Shown one piece after another: positions 1-8,294 of a stretch of 64,000 bases of DNA (position 1 is its first letter; every line of letters starts with the position of its first letter). The position numbers and the translations under genes were made by a program. The notes under the pieces are model-generated. The model did not search any database, was not told where the DNA came from, and worked only from the letters and a program-made list of their open reading frames with translations. This DNA is from Anaerosolibacter carboniphilus (GTDB taxonomy: Bacteria; Bacillota; Clostridia; Peptostreptococcales; Thermotaleaceae). The stretch covers positions 1 through 64,000 of the forward strand of contig NZ_JACHEN010000027.1 in NCBI RefSeq assembly GCF_014205875.1. The letters run 5' to 3'.

Positions 1-904
1 CTGCTGGACCTGTCGCTCCTGTTGCTCCTGCTGGACCTATCTCTCCTGTTGGACCTGCTGGACCTGTCGCTCCTGTTGCTCCTGCTGGACCTGTCGCTCC
101 TGTTGGACCTGCTGGACCTGTCGCTCCTGTTGCTCCTGCTGGACCTGTCACTCCTGTTGCTCCTGCTGGACCTGTCACTCCTGTTGCTCCTGCTGGACCT
201 GTCGCTCCTGTTGCTCCTGCGGGGCCTGTCGCTCCTGTTGCTCCTGCGGGGCCTGCCACTCCTGTTGCTCCTGCGGGGCCTGCCGCTCCTGTTGCTCCTG
301 CTGGACCTGTCGCTCCTGTTGCTCCTGCTGGACCTGTCGCTCCTGCAGGGCCTGTTGCTCCTGTTGGACCTGTAACCCCTGTAGCACTTATATATTCTAT
401 TATAAGGGTAGGCCAATTAGGAACAATGCCATCGTCATATCCTCTAAATCCCATCAAGCTGGTTTGATTTTCAAAGGTAGTAAGCAGAATTCCATTATTA
501 GGAAATTCTCCTGTATACCAATTTTCTACAAGTCCTGTCAAATCCAAATAGATGTAATTACCTACAAGATTGTCTGCTAAGTTTGTTTCATATACGTATC
601 CGCCTGAGGCTGGCTGTGTATTCCAAGTCACCGTATTTTGTGAAAAACTAGTTAGTAATCCTTGTGCCGTCAATGGTTGTATACCTGGAGCTATCTTTTG
701 AAAAAATAACAGCCTTAATGTAGCATCTGTAATAATAGATCCTGGTGGAATTGCGCTGATGTCAAAATTTAAAAGACTTCTAAATACATCATTTGGCGTA
801 TTTGATCGTCCCACAAAAAGATTCTCTTGTGGACCAAAGTTCTGATTTGGCTGCAATTGTGATACAATCGTTGCGTCTATAGGGGTTAAGAGTAGTGTTG
901 GCAT
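1..904 (-). CDS. DNRLRE-domain protein with collagen-like GXY tail (partial)
   Basis: The gene is open at the left edge, so only the N-terminal 300 residues are visible. Residues 1 to about 174 resemble a DNRLRE domain: an opening like [20 protein letters not shown], then [14 protein letters not shown], a Trp-Asn-Thr strand (VTWNTQPA) and a closing P-T-L-I-I-E-Y strand. From about residue 176 (position 380 downward) the protein becomes an uninterrupted Gly-X-Y collagen-like repeat built from GPAGAT and GAT units. DNRLRE domains are extracellular, and collagen-like tails are typical of exosporium filaments such as BclA. A spore or cell surface role is therefore inferred. ATG at 904 follows GGAGAGG. 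A SigK-like promoter lies just upstream. No signal peptide is seen, which is common for exosporium proteins. Confidence 0.8.
   Translation of the reverse strand, partial: MPTLLLTPIDATIVSQLQPNQNFGPQENLFVGRSNTPNDVFRSLLNFDISAIPPGSIITDATLRLLFFQKIAPGIQPLTAQGLLTSFSQNTVTWNTQPASGGYVYETNLADNLVGNYIYLDLTGLVENWYTGEFPNNGILLTTFENQTSLMGFRGYDDGIVPNWPTLIIEYISATGVTGPTGATGPAGATGPAGATGATGPAGATGAAGPAGATGVAGPAGATGATGPAGATGATGPAGATGVTGPAGATGVTGPAGATGATGPAGPTGATGPAGATGATGPAGPTGEIGPAGATGATGPA
2..381 (-). repeat. collagen-like GXY tandem repeat
   Basis: Tandem 9-bp units (GGT/GGA-NNN-ACA or GCA types) encode Gly-Pro-Ala, Gly-Ala-Thr and Gly-Pro-Thr triplets. The array continues beyond the left edge. Near-identical 18 to 36 bp blocks recur, so length variation by slippage or recombination is likely. 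Confidence 0.9.
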
Positions 905-924
905 AGCATCCTCTCCTTTCCATT

Positions 925-955
925 TCATACTATGTGGATAAGCTGCTATGGTTAC
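925..955 (-). promoter_or_regulatory. SigK-like promoter of the collagen-like gene
   Basis: On the minus strand an AC (952-951) is followed by exactly 16 nt and then CATAGTATGA (934-925). This is close to the mother-cell SigK pattern AC-N16/17-CATANNNTA. It sits 20 nt before the start codon. The pattern is short, so the call rests on its position before a likely spore-surface gene. Confidence 0.45.
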
Positions 956-1166
956 ATAATTTTAAATATAATTTAATACAAAAGGACAGCAGTAAAAATA
1001 AGGGGAATGGTTCTAATTGACCTTTAACGGCTATACCTTCTTCGATATTAAGCTCACTAAATATGTAATGTCGTGACAACAAGGGGGCGGTTAATAATTC
1101 TGTAGGTTTGGAATGGGAGGATCCCCAATCTGAAGAATAGATTCACTTTTAAATTAGAAAAGCTAA

Positions 1167-1203
1167 AATAAAGGTCAACAGATTTTGTCTGTTGACCTTT
1201 ATT
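1167..1203. terminator. bidirectional hairpin terminator
   Basis: Perfect 16-bp stem (AATAAAGGTCAACAGA and its complement) around a 5-nt loop. No intact gene ends directly into it on the plus strand. On the minus strand it lies downstream of the zinc-ribbon membrane gene. Confidence 0.75.
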
Positions 1204-1464
1204 ATTTAAAATTCAGTTTTGTTTATCACCAGCACTGCAAAATGAAAACCTTAAACAATACTACCAAATATATGGTTGATAAATTAAGGACTACTTATGG
1301 CACGGTTCACCATACCGTTGAACTAGAAGTGTTTATAAGCCAAACAAAGAGTGCGTAAATTATTTATATAACTATATCAGAGACAGTATACCGATCCCCT
1401 CAAATCTGTTTAAATAAGTATTCACTTACTAAATTTCAGCTGTCCTAATTATTTTTTTGCTTTC

Positions 1465-2151
1465 TTAACCGCTAATAGGCGATCCGCAATATTGACATTT
1501 ATCAACATTTCCTTTTGCAATTTTATTGTTTGCACCACAACCCTTACATGTAACAACAATCATTTCTAAACTAGAATTTAAATTAACCTTTTCACTTGTA
1601 TCTATATTATATGCTTTTTGCTCTTTAGGTAAAATAATCTCTTTAGATGTCTCATTAATATATGCACCAGCGAAGTATCCCCTATTAATCATTTTTTGCA
1701 GATCTTTTTTAGCAACTTCATATGATGTAGGTATAGCTGCTGCGATATTATCAATAGACGTTTCTTCATTGTTTACAATAATCGCTATGTATTTTTTAAA
1801 TTTTTCTGCACTTTTCTTTACCTCTCTACCAAGAAAAATCAATGCACCACCTGCAACTATAAAAAATATAATCATGTACACATCGTCACTGCCAATACCT
1901 TCTGACAGACTGACTAAGAGCCCAAGACCTGCAATCGCAATGCTTATCCAACCAATTATATTAATTATATTTCCTGAAATCATTGCAACCTTTTTATCAA
2001 TAGTAGTTCTCTTCCAAATTAAAAATATCCCAACTGGCCAAAATACTATTGTTGCAATGATAATTACTGGCCACGAAAGCCACCAGGATATTTGGGGATC
2101 TTTAAACAATTCATCATTTTTAGTATTATAATTGAGATTATTTCCTCCCAT
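1465..2151 (-). CDS. membrane protein with C-terminal zinc ribbon
   Basis: 228 residues. Hydrophobic segments lie at about 23-45 (WWLSWPVIIIATIVFWPVGI), 57-82 and 92-107. Next comes a soluble part that looks like a small winged-helix or PCI-like helix bundle (SYEVAKKDLQKMINRGYFAG), and a C-terminal zinc ribbon with CKGCG and CQYCG. It is the last gene of a leftward trio with the 236-residue membrane protein and the SPFH protein (40 nt gap). The arrangement recalls the Bacillus ydjGHI group, in which zinc-ribbon membrane proteins accompany an SPFH protein. Membrane-stress scaffolding is inferred. ATG follows AGGAGGAG. Confidence 0.65.
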   Translation of the reverse strand: MGGNNLNYNTKNDELFKDPQISWWLSWPVIIIATIVFWPVGIFLIWKRTTIDKKVAMISGNIINIIGWISIAIAGLGLLVSLSEGIGSDDVYMIIFFIVAGGALIFLGREVKKSAEKFKKYIAIIVNNEETSIDNIAAAIPTSYEVAKKDLQKMINRGYFAGAYINETSKEIILPKEQKAYNIDTSEKVNLNSSLEMIVVTCKGCGANNKIAKGNVDKCQYCGSPISG

Positions 2152-2191
2152 TTCTCTTTCTCCTCCTCTTTTTTATTTTAATGGGATATTT

Positions 2192-2902
2192 TTAAAATGC
2201 CCCTCGTTTTGATTGCAGTGTTAGCATATTTCTCTCTTTAATCATTGAAATAATCTTATCAGCGTACTGCTCCATTGTAATTTCCTTTACTTCCTCGTTC
2301 TTTAGATAGTCGGATAATATAATTATTTCATTATTAATTTCTTTATCTAGAGCTATATCCGTAGCAATTTTATCACTACTTCTCAATGTTTCATATAACT
2401 CGTCAAGATACTGTCTATATGGCTGAAACTTTATGTCATTCTTAAGGGAAAAGATAATATTTTCTCCATTCTGCAACCAATCTCTTCTATTCACATTTTC
2501 TTTACTAGAGCTTTGAACATTTGATGATGCTACAAATAAACTTATACAAATAATAGCTGCAATACCCATTATTATAATCTGCGTTGTAATAAATGCACCT
2601 AGATTATCAGTGAATATTCTTTTAAAGCACAAGAAAATTAGTGTAGTTAGTATCCAATAGCCACTTAATGTTGTAATCATACCTGCCCTAACAAAAGCAG
2701 TTTTCATATAGATATTATTTATCGAGAGTAGAATCAACCCTGTAAACAGAGCAAACTCAGAAATCAACACAAAAACCAAGCCTGTATAATCAAAGATTGT
2801 TCTCTCATTTTGTGAGAATCCCACGAAAAAAAACACTAATGTAATAGCTAGTATTATCAAGCATATTGTAATATTTGCAACTAATCTTTTACTCGTTTCC
2901 AT
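2192..2902 (-). CDS. hypothetical integral membrane protein, SPFH cassette
   Basis: 236 residues with four predicted membrane segments in the first 130 residues (about 9-29, 36-60, 70-92 and 102-126). A charged cytosolic tail follows (about 130-236) with helical, Glu/Lys-rich sequence. I recognise no named family. It sits between the SPFH protein (28 nt upstream) and the zinc-ribbon membrane protein (40 nt downstream) in one leftward unit, so it is probably a partner of the SPFH protein. ATG follows TAAGGAGGGG. Confidence 0.6.
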   Translation of the reverse strand: METSKRLVANITICLIILAITLVFFFVGFSQNERTIFDYTGLVFVLISEFALFTGLILLSINNIYMKTAFVRAGMITTLSGYWILTTLIFLCFKRIFTDNLGAFITTQIIIMGIAAIICISLFVASSNVQSSSKENVNRRDWLQNGENIIFSLKNDIKFQPYRQYLDELYETLRSSDKIATDIALDKEINNEIIILSDYLKNEEVKEITMEQYADKIISMIKERNMLTLQSKRGAF

Positions 2903-2930
2903 CTAACCCCTCCTTATTGCAAAGAAATTT

Positions 2931-4217
2931 CTATATTTTGTTACCACACTCTGGACAAAACTTGGGAGTGCCTTTTATTTCAACATTACAATTTGAACAT
3001 CTTTTTATTAGACTTATTCCACACTCTGGGCAAAATTTCATTTTTTCTTTTAATAAAGTACCACAGTTAGCACATGGCTTTGGCATTAAGCTTCCACATT
3101 TATGGCAATTATCGGCACCCATCTTGACATCTTCTTTACATTCTGGACAAGGGTTATATGGGGTGCCACATTCTGGACAGAATTTTACAGTTTCATCATA
3201 TTTATAATTACAATTACTACATGTAATTTCTTTTTTATCTTTCGCATTTCCAGCATAATATCCACATTCACTACAAAACTTCTTTTCTATTTCTATAATG
3301 GCATTACATTTTGGACAATTTTTTGTTTTAGTTGTAGTATTTATGTTTTCTGCTATTCCACTAAATTGAGAGCCAATAATGCCTCCCATGCCGACTCCCA
3401 TTCCCAAACCAATCCCAGCACCCATTAGTCCAGTCTGGCTTGAGCCAGGGTTAGTCGCAGCTCCTTCTAAAGTATCAAAGGATCGTTCTTGAGCATAGTT
3501 ATATCCTATAATATCCATTTCAGCTCGTTTTGCTAAAGCTTCTTTTAGTTTTTTTACAGTAGAGTCATCTTCAGGAATATTTATGTCATTTACATAGAAA
3601 TTTACGAGCTTTATTCCATACTCTGACATTATAGGGATCATATTTTCCTTTATATGCTCAGATAATTCAATAAGGTATGCATTTATCTCCAGAACACTTA
3701 TTTTTTTATGTACTAGATAAGAAGATATAGTATCTTTTGCCTTTGTGAGATACAATCCTCTAAAAAAGTTTAGTAGATTATCTTTATCAAATACAGGAAG
3801 CGTACCAACTAATTTCATCAAAAATCTTCTTGAATCCTCAATCTGGATTCCAAATTGTCCAAATGATCTAAGCGTAACAAATATGTTGTATTTAGGATCT
3901 TGGAGCTGAATTGGCGAAGGTGTCCCCCATTTTACATCCAGAGAGAAAATTTTATTTATATACCAAACCTCCGCAGCAAAAGGTGAACGCCCGCCAAAAG
4001 GAAGATTGATTATGTTATTTAAAAGTGGAATATTTGCAGTTTCCAAAGTATGTCTTCCAGCTGGAAATAAATCTAGTGCTTGCCCGCCCTTAAACAAAAT
4101 AGCCTCCTGTGACTCATTGACAATAAGCTGTGTCCAAGTTCCAAGCTCTTCACTCGGATATTTCCATGCGAATACATCGGGATTACCATTATATTTTACA
4201 ACCTCAATTATTGCCAT
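2931..4217 (-). CDS. SPFH/Band-7 protein with five C-terminal zinc ribbons
   Basis: 428 residues. Residues 1 to about 240 match the cytosolic SPFH family typified by Bacillus YdjI (MAIIEVVKYNGNPDVFAWKY at the start, then the FPAGRHTLETANIPLL region). A Gly-rich linker (about 255-290) follows. The tail has ten CxxC knuckles forming five zinc ribbons, several ending FCPECG. YdjI-type proteins help place PspA at the membrane. No PspA gene is visible here. It is first in a leftward three-gene unit. Start chosen at ATG 4217, which has AGAGGTG six bases upstream. A GTG nine bases earlier overlaps that site and is unlikely. Confidence 0.8.
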   Translation of the reverse strand: MAIIEVVKYNGNPDVFAWKYPSEELGTWTQLIVNESQEAILFKGGQALDLFPAGRHTLETANIPLLNNIINLPFGGRSPFAAEVWYINKIFSLDVKWGTPSPIQLQDPKYNIFVTLRSFGQFGIQIEDSRRFLMKLVGTLPVFDKDNLLNFFRGLYLTKAKDTISSYLVHKKISVLEINAYLIELSEHIKENMIPIMSEYGIKLVNFYVNDINIPEDDSTVKKLKEALAKRAEMDIIGYNYAQERSFDTLEGAATNPGSSQTGLMGAGIGLGMGVGMGGIIGSQFSGIAENINTTTKTKNCPKCNAIIEIEKKFCSECGYYAGNAKDKKEITCSNCNYKYDETVKFCPECGTPYNPCPECKEDVKMGADNCHKCGSLMPKPCANCGTLLKEKMKFCPECGISLIKRCSNCNVEIKGTPKFCPECGNKI

Positions 4218-4825
4218 TATAAACACCTCTTTTTTAAATTCGTTATTTTTTAAATTTACAAACGCTTATAACTTGAACAAATAGTGATTTGATATTACTA
4301 TTTATTTTTTATTCAACCTTGTTTGAATCTATGTGATTTTTTATCAAATTTTTATCGCATTATGTATTTCATCTTTACATTTTTTCCTTTAATCTTTTCA
4401 ACATAGTTTCTGTTTTTTCCTTTACAAATTTAAACTTTTCCGCAAATTTTCAACCGCGAAATTCGACATAAATACATATACCTCTTCAATAGATATTTTA
4501 ATGACGATGAGTCAATTCTGAATAATCTCTTTGGTATGTCTAAAAGTCGTCTCCAGAATACTCCAACCCAACTATAGGAAAGTGAATACATTATGCGACA
4601 AGGGGATGGTTCCGTTTTGTCGCTAAATATGCATTTCATTTAATAAGGCAGGATCAACCATGCTTTTTCTATTGCATATAATGTATCTTGCGTAATGGTA
4701 AGAGAATATCTACTTCTATGAAGGGTATTTGTGGATAGTAGAGAAGTAATAAATTATAAGGTTTTAAGGCGCTATTGTAGAACATAGAAAATAAGGATAA
4801 TTTATTTTTGAGGGGGAAAACAATT
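4218..4825. other. long intergenic region, no gene seen
   Basis: Very AT-rich spacer between the divergent SPFH and HD genes. It holds one small palindromic repeat (4593-4637). A 69-codon minus-strand frame runs through that repeat and has no ribosome site, so I do not call it. Confidence 0.6.
4593..4637. repeat. REP-like palindromic repeat, copy 1
   Basis: ATGCGACAAGGGG, then a GGTTCC centre, then TTGTCGC, then the conserved tail TAAATATGCATTT. The arms GCGACAA and TTGTCGC pair. It shares ends with the copies at 5300 and 8836. The GGGG..GGTTCC core recalls REP elements tied to IS200-like (RAYT) transposases, but no such transposase is in the window. Confidence 0.7.
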
Positions 4826-5290
4826 ATGAACAGAATTGAAATTTTAAGAAAACATATCGATGAAATACTTCTAAATATAATAGATGTGGAAGAACGCCGA
4901 TGTGCTTATGTGCATTTATATGGTGTGGCTCAATTTTGTACATTAATTGCACTAAAGCGAGGAGAAAACACTGAACTTGCAACAATGGCTGGTATGCTTC
5001 ACGATATATATTCATACGCTAAAATGGATACAAAAGACCATGCTCATAAAGGTGCCATCTTGGCAAAGGAAATATTGACATCATTGCGGATAACAAATGA
5101 TGATGAAACTAAAATGATTTGTGACGCTATTTATACCCACAGTGCAAAAGAAGGCGTTCACTCTAGTTTTAATGAAGTTTTAATAGATGCAGATGTATTT
5201 CAGCACTGCTTATATAACCCTATGTTTGAAATCAAAGATCATGAAAGAAGCAGGTACGAAAAACTTAAACTTGAATTTGGTATTGAGTGA
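4826..5290 (+). CDS. HD-domain phosphohydrolase
   Basis: 154 residues. It shows an HD-superfamily metal-binding pattern: an early His (HLYGVAQ), MAGMLHDIYSY (HD pair near residue 67), a His-rich HAHKGA stretch near 80, a histidine in IYTHSAKEG, and a final Asp in LIDADVFQHCLY. Such proteins hydrolyse phosphomonoesters or nucleotides, and the substrate cannot be told here. Start at ATG 4826 follows GAGGGGG by ten bases. The upstream in-frame TTG at 4808 precedes that site and is rejected. The gene stands alone, with a palindromic repeat and a terminator just after the stop. Confidence 0.75.
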   Translation: MNRIEILRKHIDEILLNIIDVEERRCAYVHLYGVAQFCTLIALKRGENTELATMAGMLHDIYSYAKMDTKDHAHKGAILAKEILTSLRITNDDETKMICDAIYTHSAKEGVHSSFNEVLIDADVFQHCLYNPMFEIKDHERSRYEKLKLEFGIE

Positions 5291-5299
5291 AATTATGAA

Positions 5300-5343
5300 A
5301 TGCGACAGGGGAGAAATTCTATTTCGTCGCTAAATATGTGTTT
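5300..5343. repeat. REP-like palindromic repeat, copy 2
   Basis: TGCGACAGGGG ... CGTCGC followed by TAAATATGTGTTT. The inner arms GAAAT/ATTTC differ from the other copies yet still pair. It starts ten bases after the HD-domain stop codon. Confidence 0.7.
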
Positions 5344-5353
5344 ATGAAAAAAT

Positions 5354-5379
5354 AATGAGTAGGCAAACACCTACTCATT
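5354..5379 (+). terminator. terminator after HD-domain gene
   Basis: Stem AATGAGTAGG / CCTACTCATT with a 6-nt loop, followed by TGTTATT. Confidence 0.7.
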
Positions 5380-5440
5380 TGTTATTAAATTGCCTTTTGT
5401 ATAATTTGCTTCTATTACAATAGAATGTCTGCTCTGCGTA

Positions 5441-5474
5441 AAGGCATAAAAAATACGGCAGGCTTTAACCTGCC
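5441..5474 (-). terminator. terminator of small lipoprotein gene
   Basis: GGCAGG/CCTGCC stem (5457-5474). The A-rich run at 5446-5453 becomes a T-tract on the minus strand. It lies 15 nt after the stop of the gene at 5489. Confidence 0.85.
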
Positions 5475-5488
5475 ATATCGATATATAC

Positions 5489-5854
5489 TTAGTCTATTGC
5501 TTTAATTGATTCTGCAGTAGCTTGAACAGGATTAGACTCTTGTACTTCTCCCGTAAAGATGACTTCGACCATACTTCCCTTACCCATCATATCTTCTGAT
5601 GAATGTCCCATACTTTCATGCTGCAAAAATATAGTATCCTCAGTAATTTTAATATTAGCCTTATCGTACTCAGTATCTGCTTCCTTTTTACCTTCGACAT
5701 ATATGCTTTCTACTTTGTAATTGCTATCAAGGACAACTTTCTTTATTTCTCCTCTAATCCCAATCTTTTTCTCACTAACATTAGTAGCCTTACTACATCC
5801 AAGAGTTCCCAAAACCAGAGATACAGCTAGAAATAAAAACAACAGTTTTTTCAT
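5489..5854 (-). CDS. small secreted lipoprotein
   Basis: 121 residues. A short Lys-Lys start, a hydrophobic stretch and the lipobox LGTLGC place the lipidated cysteine at residue 20, so the mature protein is a membrane-anchored extracellular lipoprotein. The mature part (about 100 residues) alternates beta-strand-like segments such as GIRGEIKKVVLD and SMVEVIFTGEV. This suggests a small beta-barrel of the DUF3221 kind, but I am not certain. ATG follows GGGGGTTAAATT. It is a single gene with its own terminator. Confidence 0.75.
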   Translation of the reverse strand: MKKLLFLFLAVSLVLGTLGCSKATNVSEKKIGIRGEIKKVVLDSNYKVESIYVEGKKEADTEYDKANIKITEDTIFLQHESMGHSSEDMMGKGSMVEVIFTGEVQESNPVQATAESIKAID

Positions 5855-6030
5855 AATTTAACCCCCATATTTTTAAATTATTTAAAATGTTTCAAATATA
5901 GATGAATTATATCTAGCTCAAAAGCAAAAGTCAATTATAACCATGGGTGATTAACACAGAATTTTTACCCAAAATGAATAAGCCGAGAACTTAAGTCCCG
6001 ACATTGTTATCACGAAATGTGTATTTAATC

Positions 6031-6078
6031 TACACCAATAACGCTCTTTTCACTTTGTGTGTCCAAGTTATTGGTGTA
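6031..6078. repeat. 12-bp perfect inverted repeat, 24-nt spacer
   Basis: TACACCAATAAC at 6031-6042 is mirrored by GTTATTGGTGTA at 6067-6078. There is no T-tract, so it is not an ordinary terminator. It may be an operator or the remains of a small mobile element. Confidence 0.6.
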
Positions 6079-6137
6079 AATCCACTCTTATATAAATTAA
6101 CGCGCCGTCACTCAGAACCTTTAAACTTTAAAAGAAA

Positions 6138-6160
6138 AAACCGCCCTATCTTGGCGGTTT
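6138..6160 (-). terminator. terminator of ArsR/SRPBCC operon
   Basis: AAACCGCC/GGCGGTTT stem. On the minus strand it is followed by a T-run (the A-run 6132-6140 on plus). Confidence 0.85.
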
Positions 6161-6178
6161 AATATTCAGCGTTATGTA

Positions 6179-6670
6179 TTATCTAGTTTGATCTTCATGG
6201 AAGTTTTCAATAACCTTTTTATATTGCTCATACCATGTTTTCCATTGACTTTCACGGGATTCGAGTGTCTTCTCATTCAACAATGCGTTAATTACATCCA
6301 AGCATACATGCCATCCGGCAAGATCTTTTGAAAGATGATCTGTAAATTTGCTAATCTTTTCAATTAAGATCAGTCGACAGCCATCGGACTCTGGATATAG
6401 CTCAAATCGCACACGATCATTACCCCATGTATATTCCAAAACGGAATATGCTTTAAGTTCAATAATCTTAAGTTCCTCAAACGTGCCATCTCCCATATCA
6501 AATCGAATAGTTCCCCCTTCCCGAAGATCGTCAACCTGCAACTCAGAAAACCACTTCGATAGCTTATCATTTTCCGTCAATGAAGACCATACTTTCTCAA
6601 CTGAGTGTTTAAAGTGACGTTCAAAACGAGCAATATACCCGTCTTGGACTTGTTGTAAAACAGCTAACAT
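6179..6670 (-). CDS. SRPBCC/AHSA1-like domain protein
   Basis: 163 residues, all one START/Bet v1-like SRPBCC fold of the AHSA1 type. The typical opening R-H-F-K-H-S-V-E-K-V-W is followed by LSKWFSELQVDD and GGTIRFDMGDG. C-terminal helix residues GWHVCLDVINALL are also typical. These domains bind small hydrophobic ligands, and no ligand is evident. The gene follows an ArsR regulator by 48 nt, a frequent pairing in Gram-positive bacteria, so the two probably form one self-regulated unit. Start set at ATG 6670, six bases after GGGGAGG. The in-frame TTG at 6685 precedes that site. Confidence 0.8.
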   Translation of the reverse strand: MLAVLQQVQDGYIARFERHFKHSVEKVWSSLTENDKLSKWFSELQVDDLREGGTIRFDMGDGTFEELKIIELKAYSVLEYTWGNDRVRFELYPESDGCRLILIEKISKFTDHLSKDLAGWHVCLDVINALLNEKTLESRESQWKTWYEQYKKVIENFHEDQTR

Positions 6671-6718
6671 GTCATACCTCCCCAATAATAAGATAGTTAC
6701 TTTTACTAAGCCAAGCTA

Positions 6719-7030
6719 CTAGTCATCTTCGTCAAGATGCTTTGCTAGGTCATCCAGTTTATTCGACCAAAATTTTCGATAAGGCTCAAACCAATCATGA
6801 ACTTCCTGCAAAGGTTTTGCGTTCAAACGATACATATGGCTTTGTCCATCTTTTCGTAAAATAACGAGATTTGATTCTCGAAGAATCCGTAGATGCTTCG
6901 AGATACCAGGTTGGCTTAATGATAATAAAGCGACAAGTTCCCCAACAGAGCGCTCTTTAATACGCAAACAGTCAAGGATTTTTCTTCTATTTGGCTCCGC
7001 CAATACTTCAAATAGATTATTTGTATTCAT
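6719..7030 (-). CDS. ArsR-family transcriptional regulator
   Basis: 103 residues forming a single winged helix. LFEVLAEPNRRKILDCL starts helix 1, RSVGELVALLSLSQPGISKHL is the helix-turn-helix, and VILRKDGQSHMYRL is the wing. The metal-binding ELCVCDL motif of arsenic or cadmium sensors is absent, so it is not a classic metal sensor. It is more like the regulators paired with SRPBCC proteins. It is first in a leftward pair with the SRPBCC gene. A near-palindromic AT-rich site lies directly upstream. No strong ribosome site precedes ATG 7030, so initiation may be weak. Confidence 0.85.
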   Translation of the reverse strand: MNTNNLFEVLAEPNRRKILDCLRIKERSVGELVALLSLSQPGISKHLRILRESNLVILRKDGQSHMYRLNAKPLQEVHDWFEPYRKFWSNKLDDLAKHLDEDD

Positions 7031-7036
7031 ATTATT

Positions 7037-7056
7037 ATATTACCAGTCAGTTATAT
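7037..7056 (-). promoter_or_regulatory. possible ArsR operator
   Basis: ATATAACTGACTGGTAATAT has imperfect dyad symmetry (ATAT-N12-ATAT with partial inner match). It lies just before the regulator gene, where autorepressors of this family bind. Confidence 0.3.
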
Positions 7057-7295
7057 TTCCGTCAAGGAATATGATGAACACATGCAAGTATGATTCGTCA
7101 TATTCAATAGAGATGGTTAATTTAATCCATCTTACTTTTCAGAGACTTTATAGTCCATTATTTGTTTTGGTAATTTGGATATAGTCCACCTATTACCACT
7201 GTGAAATCAAAGAAGTTTTCGCATACCTTGCAAAACTCCCCCTTAACCGATAAATCTCTCTTAGCATTTCATTTAACACATATATCTGATAAGTT

Positions 7296-8261
7296 CTAGA
7301 GCGCTACACTTTCTATAAATAACGATAAGTGCTCTAGAAGATTATATTCTGATTTTGAACTTCTTACGATAGGTCTCGACGGCAGTTCCTTGTTTTGTCT
7401 AATAACAATTCCGTCTTCACCGTTATTCAATTTTACTGGTAAACCGGTAGGATATACATAAATAGATTTTCTAAATGCTTCATATATCTGCTGATCGAAT
7501 TTTATATTGACTAAAGCCTGGATACTTTCAAAGCAAGTATTTGGCGTCAAGCTTTTTTGGCTTAACATGTTCTCATAAAAGTTGCATAAGCTTAGTATTT
7601 TAATCAGCTCATTTTGATTTTGCATCGCTAACTTCTGCGGTCCTTGTCCATCGATGGTCTCATGATGGAATCTTACTAGGTTATATACAAAAACTGAATG
7701 CGTTTTTGTCTTTAAAAAATTATATCCTAACTGTTCATGTCCTACATTGGTTCCACTGTTCTTCATGATTTTACCGATATCATGCAATAAGCTTGCCTTT
7801 GCGAGCAATTCAATTTTATCCATACCAAGTCCAGAGTTAATGCCAGTAACAATACACAGTAAGCAAACATTTAAAGAATGTTGTGCAATGTCATAGCCTG
7901 ATGCTCTCGTACCGATAGGAATGCTAACTGGTTCATTATTTATTTCTGGTATGATACTTAACCGAATAAGCTTACCAAGTTCAAACTCATCAAAAAAGTT
8001 CTGTTTAGCAATTTTTTCGTAAATTATATTTAGCTTAAGTAAAATTTCAGCTCTTTTGTCTTCATTGATGGTTTCTTGTAATGTAATATCTGAATTCTCA
8101 TCCTCTACATAAATAGCATTCATCCCATAATTTTTTAATCTTTCAAGCAGTTTTTCAGATATCTCTGTGCTGCCATTAACTAATTTTTTACCATCAACAG
8201 TCTTAATAGCTATGCTTAATTTCTCTCCTATTAATTGTTTATTTAGCTTTGCTAATCTCAT
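7296..8261 (-). CDS. HD-GYP-like protein, c-di-GMP riboswitch controlled
   Basis: 321 residues. The N-terminal part resembles the DUF3391-like leader of HD-GYP proteins (about 1-60). The HD-GYP core follows, with QHSLNV, LLHDIGKI (HD near residue 165), GHEQLGY, FHHETIDGQGP and ILSLCNFYENM. The signature GYP is replaced by GPQ, so c-di-GMP phosphodiesterase activity is uncertain although the HD metal ligands remain. A c-di-GMP-I riboswitch with a terminator precedes it on the same strand, so the second messenger probably sets its expression. ATG 8261 lies about 34 nt from the nearest strong ribosome site (AGGAGGTG, 8295-8302). A small hairpin ACAGT/ACTGT between them could bring the two together. 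Confidence 0.8.
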   Translation of the reverse strand: MRLAKLNKQLIGEKLSIAIKTVDGKKLVNGSTEISEKLLERLKNYGMNAIYVEDENSDITLQETINEDKRAEILLKLNIIYEKIAKQNFFDEFELGKLIRLSIIPEINNEPVSIPIGTRASGYDIAQHSLNVCLLCIVTGINSGLGMDKIELLAKASLLHDIGKIMKNSGTNVGHEQLGYNFLKTKTHSVFVYNLVRFHHETIDGQGPQKLAMQNQNELIKILSLCNFYENMLSQKSLTPNTCFESIQALVNIKFDQQIYEAFRKSIYVYPTGLPVKLNNGEDGIVIRQNKELPSRPIVRSSKSEYNLLEHLSLFIESVAL

Positions 8262-8294
8262 AAATCTTTATCACAGTATTAAAACTGTAATATC

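Larger units (their letters stand above)
905..1464. other. intergenic region, no recognised gene
   Basis: This holds the promoter of the collagen-like gene, the hairpin at 1167-1203 and a 38-codon plus-strand reading frame (1242-1358) that has no ribosome site. I see no other gene. It may contain decayed remnants. Confidence 0.6.
5855..6178. other. intergenic region with long inverted repeat
   Basis: Contains the 12-bp inverted repeat at 6031-6078 and the terminator of the SRPBCC gene. No gene is seen. Confidence 0.6.

Noticed and set aside
22-387. Leu-rich plus-strand and Gln-rich minus-strand frames over the repeats
   Set aside because: They are other-frame readings of the collagen-like repeat. 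The true frame is the Gly-X-Y frame continuous with the DNRLRE domain.
1-390. Tandem repeats considered as a CRISPR array
   Set aside because: The repeats are contiguous without unique spacers and encode Gly-X-Y in frame.
1242-1358. 38-codon plus-strand frame starting MKTLNNTTKYMVDKL
   Set aside because: No ribosome site, no recognised family and no neighbours in the same direction. It could be a remnant but cannot be supported.
1526-2131. 201-codon plus-strand frame opposite the zinc-ribbon membrane gene
   Set aside because: It is antisense to a gene with clear domains and a ribosome site, so it is a shadow frame.
4430-4639. 69-codon minus-strand frame
   Set aside because: It runs through a palindromic repeat, lacks a ribosome site and has no protein-like pattern.
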